Source of the DNA: Bidens hawaiensis
Lineage: Eukaryota; Streptophyta; Magnoliopsida; Asterales; Asteraceae
Direction of reading: 5' to 3'
Length of the DNA stretch: 64,000 nt
NCBI GenBank assembly: GCA_021521415.1
Contig: JAIQDT010002036.1
Location: forward strand, 310,001 to 374,000
Positions 58,540 through 64,000 of this stretch are shown here, in pieces. Both the position numbers and the translations under genes were made by a program. Each line of letters opens with the position of its first letter. Within the stretch, counting starts at the first letter, position 1. The notes below the pieces were generated by a model that ran no database searches, was not told the origin of the DNA, and saw only the letters and a program-made list of their open reading frames with translations.

Positions 58540-60759
58540 TGTGACAACCGGTAATTTCCCAAACCCATAAGCTAAGTAATCAACCTAATAATTAGGTGAT
58601 TGTAAATGATAAGCGCGTGCAGTTGTTATGTGCAACCTGCGCGAGCGCACCATGTTAAGAACCAGCGTGAGCATATGTTATATGCGCCATGCGTGAATGA
58701 TTTGGCTTTATGTTTTATGTAACTTAAACATTATGTTGTCTATGGGTTGACCATCCCGCATGATGCTAAGGCGGGTGCATCCTACATCGTTTATGCGCGT
58801 GCGGAAGGGAACTAACCTACCCGCATGGCGGGAACGTTGAGAGCTAGTTTGTCTGAAGCTCCAAGATGGAATTGACTTCAACATGACTGATCACTATGTT
58901 GAAATACCAAGACCACCTGGAGAATCTACAAATGAAACTCAAAAGTCCCTAACTGCGAGAAGGTTACGCACCTACCCGCAGCAAAGACATGTCCTATACG
59001 CAGAAAGCTATGCGCACCAAGTTATACGCGCAGAACACTTGGTCTATTCTCCAGTTAAGGAGATTACTCCCGCCCGAAAGGAAACAGTAGCGTGTTTCAG
59101 AGATTTTCCACTTTTTACTGTACACTGACAAAAGTACCTGAAAAAGCACACTGTAACATGAAAAGTCAACTGTCAGCCACCCTATTTTCACCAACCCCAG
59201 ATCTGCATGTTCTGTCCAAATCAAATCAAAATCTTTTATCCACCACTCCACTCTTAAGTAAATAATAATAACTTCTATACTTTATCATCATTACATTTAA
59301 ATATGAAAAGATTTCAATCCCCTAAAGCAAGGGATTGTGTTCCCTTGAGTTTGCCTATAAATTTGTAGCCTAAATTATCACCCAAAACACACTTCAAAGA
59401 ACTACAAACTTGCACTAATCCTTTCCCAAGCATCCGTTGTTTCCAGCTCCGATCCTGTTACTAGGTAAGCCAAGAATATAACCTTGAGACCTACTATCCA
59501 ACCCTTATATTCTCCTATTTCTTGATCTTAATATATATACTTGTTATTTAATCGTATTCTAGACCTTCGATTCCGAGGCCAACACCAAGAAAACCCGAAT
59601 CTCGATTAATCCCTTAACAAGAACCACAGGTGAGTCTCACAGCCCCTATTTTCACTGTTTTCACTGTTTTAAACTGCTTTCGGGGCGAGGGACACGTACT
59701 TAAATAATGTTTTATCATGGTATACTTACAAGCTATGAAAGCGATTATGTGTTTAAGTTATGTTTCATGATGAGCAATGCAAACGGTTATCTAAGGTTTT
59801 CAATGTATGTGCGCTAGAACTCGAGTAAGTGATCACTTTACCATTGGAACTCTAAGGGTAGGGACTGCTGGTTTGATCCGCCCACTCGTAGGGGTCGCAC
59901 CTCTTTGCATGGACGAGTGCCTGGCATGGGGCAGTACTATGGGGTTGAGCCCGCTCGTAGGGGTCGCGCCTCTTTGCATGGACGAGCGCCTTGTTTTCCG
60001 GCACAACGTCTGCGCGTAACCCGCGGGACGGTATCCTTAGCTCGTAGGGGCAATGCCTCTTTGCATGGACGAGCACAGTTTCTCAGAATTGTTCGCGCGT
60101 AACCCGCGGGACGGTATCCTTAGCTCGTAGGGGCAATGCCTCTTTGCATAGACGAGCATAGTTTTCCAGAAACGTCTGCGCGTAACTCGCGGGACGGTTT
60201 TACGTTATTTTAGCTCGTAGTGGCTGCACCACTTACATAGACGAGCACCGTATCCAGAATTTGTTCACGCGTAACCCGCGGAACGATTTTTATCAGAATA
60301 TTGTCAGAATTATGTGTTAATACGATTTTACCAAGCAGATGTTAATGATGTTGCCAGAAATGTTTCAGAATGATTTTATCAAGTTACTAAAACTTGTGAA
60401 CTCACTCAGTTTATACTGATTCAAATGTTTTTACGTGTCTTTCAGGAGATAACTAGGTAGCGCAGGGAGTCACACTTAGAGCACCACACGCTGAACATCT
60501 AAAACAAGCTTTTTGGAAGATTTTGGTTTTATCCCCTCGATGCGCACGGTTACCCGCCGCGCAAGGGGATATAGCGAGGAAATCTTCAGTTTTATACTTG
60601 GATGTTTCTTTTTGTAATCTTTGAACGATGTAATGTGTTTGTACTAAACTCCTCATGCGCAATAAAAATCTTTGAATGTTTTGCAATGGCCCGTGCTTAA
60701 TTATCAATCCCCACTCGTGCGCGCCCGGCTGTTTCCGCCGCTCAGGGCCGGGTGTGACA
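58540..60759 (+). repeat. 3' LTR of element 6 (2220 bp)
   Basis: Same as 51617-53836 at a constant offset of 6923, with two substitutions noted (58595, 59090). The hairpin array recurs at 59883-60246. Confidence 0.96.
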
Positions 60760-60764
60760 GACTC
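60760..60764. other. Target-site duplication GACTC, right copy (element 6)
   Basis: Matches 51612-51616; beyond it the pol of element 5 resumes. Confidence 0.9.
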
Positions 60765-63700
60765 AACTTTGCCCTCTTTCTAAAACGAATAATTCCTTTC
60801 CAAGGCGAGACCTTGAGCATCACATTGTCACCAACGTTAAACTCAATCAGTCGTCGCCGCTTATCAGCATACGACTTCTGTCTGTCTTGAGAAGCTTTCA
60901 TTCTCGCTTTGATCTGGTCGAACTTCAAAGAAGTTTCTTGCACAACTTCTAGGCTTCCCATCTCTTTCAGACCAATTTCTCCCCAACATACCGGGTTTCT
61001 ACATTGTCTACCGTAATGCATCTCAAACGGTGGCATACCTATACTTGAATGGTAGCTGTTGTTATAGGAGAACTCTGCCAGATGCAGATGATCATCCCAA
61101 CATCCTCCAATGTCTATAACGCAAGCACGTAGCATATCCTCAAGGGTTTGGATCGTCCTTTCAGACTATCCATCTGTTTGAGGGTGATACGCCGTGCTGA
61201 TGTTCAATCTTGTTCACATGGCTTCATGGAACTTCTTCCAGAACCTCAAAGTAAACCGAGTATCTCTATCGGACATGATTAATAACGGCACTCCATGCAT
61301 AGATACAACCTCTTTACTGAACAAGCTTGCTAACGTCTCTGACGAGATAGCCTCTCGTATAGGCAGAAAGTGGGCACTCTTGGTCAAACGGTCCACAACC
61401 ACCCAGATGGTATCATGATGCTTAGATGTACGAGGTAGCTTAGTTATGAAATCCATGGCGATGTGTTCCCATTTCCATTCTGGTATCTCTAAAGGTTGCA
61501 TCTTCCCATAAGGCTTCTAATGCTCTGCCTTGACTTGTAAACAAGTTCAGCACCTACTGACATAATCTACCACATCATTCTTCATTCCTGGCCACCAATA
61601 GTCTCTTTTCAAATCTTGGTACATCTTCGTAGCTCCTGGATGAATCGAATATCTTGACTTATGAGCTTCATTTAAGATTCGACCTCTGAGATCTCCATGG
61701 CGTGGAATCCACATGCGGTCAAACCTAGTCCTAACACCATGCGTGTTTTCCATCAATTCGTCATGCTGACCGAAAATCCTTTCTTTATTTACTAGCCCTT
61801 CATCTATCAGCACTTCAGACTGCACCTCAATGATTTCTTCAAATAAGCTTGAGTTCATAATTAGCTGATATGACTTTACTGTTGCAATGACTTCCTCATT
61901 CTTACGGCTTAGCGCATCAGCGACCACGTTACCTTTACCAGGGTAGTACTTAATATCGCAGTCGTAATCCTTTATCAACTCTAACCATCTTCTCTGTCTC
62001 ATGTTCAATTCTTTCTGCTCGAAGAAGTACTTTAAACTCTTATGATCTGTGTAAATGGTACACTTAGTACCATACAGATAGTGTCTCCATATCTTGAGAG
62101 CATGCACTACTGCTGCTAGCTCCAAATCATGCGTCGGATAAATACTCTCATGGACTTTCAACTGTCTAGACGCCTAAGCTATCACCTTTCCTGGTTGCAT
62201 CAACACACAAACTAACCCACGATGCGAAGCATCAGTACAAACAACCAAATCCTCGTCACCATCGGGTAAGGCAAGGATTGGAGCTTGCGTGAGTCTCTTC
62301 TTTAACTCCTGAAAAGCTTCTTCTTGAAACTTACCCCAACTGAATACTATCGACTTTCGGGTCATGCCGGTTAACGGTGCGGCTATCTTGGAGAAACCTT
62401 CGATGAATCTCCTACAGTATCCAGCTAACCCTAAGAAGCTTCGTATATCAGTCGGGTTCTGCGGAGTCTTCCAATTGGTTATCGCCTCAACCATAGCTGG
62501 GTCCACGGTAATCTCTTCAGGATTGATCACGTGACCTAGAAATTGTACTTCTCGTAACCAGAACGCGCATTTCGAAAACTTAGCATACAACTTCTCTTTC
62601 TTCATAGTCTCCAATACTTCTCGTAGATGCTCAGCATGATCAGGCTCGCTTTTGGAGTAAATCAATATATCGTCGATGAAGACATTAACCAACTTATCCA
62701 ACATTGGCCGCCACACCCTATTAATCATGTCCATAAATTCTACGGGAGCATTTGTTAGACCGAATGACATTACGAGGAACTCGTAGTGTCCATACCGCGT
62801 CCGAAACCATGTTTTAGGGATGTCTGTCTCCTTCACTTTCAGCTGATGATAGCCTGATCTGAGATCTATTCGTGAGAACCAACTTGAACCTTGCAGTTGG
62901 TCAAATAGATCATCAATCCTTGGCAAAGGATATCTATTCTTTACCGTAAGCTTGTTCAACTCGCGATAGTCTATGCACATTCTCATACTTCCATCCTTCT
63001 TCTACACGAACAACACTGGCGCACCCCACGGGGAAACGCTTGGCCTTATGAAACCTTTATAGAGGAGTTCCTGCAGTTGGGACATCAATTCTTTCATCTC
63101 GGACGGCGCTAGGCTGTAAGACGCTTTCGCGACGGGCTGGGCTCCTGATACTAAGTTTATATGGAATTCTATCTCTCGCTCCGGTGGCAACCCTGAAAGA
63201 TCCTCAGGAAATACTTCTGGGTAATCGCGTACTATAGGAACATCTTTCATTTCTTTCGTCTAGGCCGTAGCGTTGACAACATACGCCAGGTAGGCACCGC
63301 ACCCTCGCCTTAACAAACCTTCGGCTTTTATCATTGAAATGACGTTAAACCATGAACTTTCGTTATCTCCATAAACCGTCACGGCACTACCATCCAAGGA
63401 CTTTAGCTTTATTATCCTACTCTTACATACTATCTGAGCTTCATATTCGAACAACCAATCCATTCCCAAAACTACATCGAATCCTCCTAAGGTCATAATA
63501 TACAAAGTAACAGGGAACTCATGTCCCTCTAATTCTATCTTACAATTCTTAACCATTTTCATCACTTTCACTGAGGTGTTACTAGCGGTTTCTACTACGA
63601 AGGTTTCAGACACTCGGAAACATTTCATTTTAGCTAATTTACTAAATGTCGCAGCTACAAAACTTCTATTCGCACCCGATTCATATAATACTGAAGCAGA

Positions 63701-63807
63701 AATACTGTTTACTAAGAACGTACCGGTCACAACATCAGGAATCTGTCTAGCCTGTTCCTGGTCAGCATGTAGTCTCTAGTCCTCGGCCTTGCTTGATCGG
63801 CATCTCT
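60765..63807 (-). pseudogene. Gag-end, protease, RT, RNase H and integrase of element 5, broken
   Basis: Read right to left. Linker and protease (63730-63260), with YESGANRSF where the active site needs Asp-Thr/Ser-Gly. RT N-terminus (63250-63002, [20 protein letters not shown]), then a stop in place of the first Lys of KKDG at about 63001. RT and start of RNase H (62986-62174, [35 protein letters not shown]), a stop at about 62172. RNase H to integrase zinc module (62161-61547, [22 protein letters not shown]), stops near 61545 and 61520. Integrase core (61501-61214, [15 protein letters not shown]); a stop replaces Gln of DGQSERT near 61165. C-terminus (61135-60765). Mostly point stops rather than indels, so the copy is moderately old. 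Cut at both ends: by element 6, and by the LTR at 63808. Confidence 0.9.
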
Positions 63808-64000
63808 TGTAACACCCCGTAACCGCAGCGGAAACGTAAACGGGGTGCGATAGACACCTCTGATATCAACCACATTGCTTATAAAGAAAACTGAATACAT
63901 TAATATACTTCAAAATTACATTATCTCGTATTTCATTACCGTCTAGGTGATACACACATCATACAATACGATACATAATTCTATTTATTATAATGTATCC
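63808..64000. repeat. Edge of a further LTR
   Basis: Starts TGTAACACCCCGTAACCGCA with no primer site or purine tract to its left, but element 5 gag/protease linker. The terminus resembles the Tekay LTR ends at 6443 and 48883 (TGT(c/a)ac...cccg, then ggcggaaa or gcggaaac). It is therefore probably another Tekay-like insertion in element 5, with TCTCT (63803-63807) as its likely duplicated target. The rest lies outside the window. Confidence 0.6.

Larger units (their letters stand above)
51617..60759 (+). mobile_element. Element 6: intact Ty3 Tekay/Del-like chromovirus (9143 bp)
   Basis: Two 2220-bp LTRs, a tRNA-iMet primer site, a single intact gag-pol frame, a purine tract and GACTC duplications make it structurally complete. 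Reading both LTRs I find two substitutions (51672/58595 C to G, 52167/59090 A to G) and no indels, about 0.1%. With the usual grass LTR rate (1.3e-8 per site per year) that means tens of thousands of years. It inserted in opposite orientation into pol of element 5. Confidence 0.97.

Overview
The window is plant nuclear DNA made almost entirely of LTR retrotransposons, nested inside one another. I find no host gene and no rRNA, CRISPR or genuine tRNA gene. The evidence is plant-type Ty3 (Tekay/Del chromovirus-like) and Ty1/copia (Sirevirus-like) proteins, tRNA-iMet primer sites, TG...CA LTRs with 5-bp target duplications, and G-box and TATA-type LTR promoters. The broken 3' ORF around 39.6-42.7 kb resembles extra ORFs I associate with Asteraceae Sireviruses, so a composite (daisy family) is my best but unproven guess.

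Layout. (1) 1-8640: minus-strand Tekay-like element 1. It has an intact 1483-aa gag-pol, a complete 2198-bp 5' LTR at its right and the edge of a near-identical 3' LTR at the window start. (2) 8641-13947: element 2, a decayed non-autonomous Ty3 element with gag and an extra acidic upstream ORF but no pol. Element 1 sits inside its 5' LTR. (3) 13948-15922: non-coding, LTR-like. (4) 15928-44300: element 3, a broken copia/Sirevirus-like element bounded by a GAGTT duplication. It is swollen to 28 kb by element 4 (29398-43113, TAAGT duplication), a second Sirevirus-like copy whose reverse transcriptase is deleted. Both have a further ORF downstream of pol. (5) 44306-48882: Ty3-like and Sirevirus-like non-coding relics, including an Athila/Tat-type primer site on the minus strand. 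(6) 48883-51616 plus 60765-63807: element 5, a decayed minus-strand Tekay-like copy, split by (7) element 6 at 51617-60759. Element 6 is intact, plus strand, has a 1481-aa gag-pol, two 2220-bp LTRs with only two differences seen, and a GACTC duplication. (8) 63808-64000: the edge of one more LTR.

How the parts work together. Elements 1 and 6 encode every catalytic motif for copying and integration plus a C-terminal chromodomain, and look recent enough to be active. Elements 2 and 4 lack RT and could move only with enzymes supplied in trans. Elements 3 and 5 are dead by stops, frameshifts and nesting.

The most interesting signal is non-coding. Several LTRs carry arrays of short hairpins whose stems change sequence while staying complementary. 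In both Sirevirus-like elements the short motif that fills the LTR is amplified again just upstream of the 3' ORF. In element 4 this comes with a TATA box and a splice-acceptor-like site, as if the 3' ORF had its own LTR-like promoter. A second conserved hairpin lies 18-19 nt from the 3' LTR in all three Tekay-like elements.
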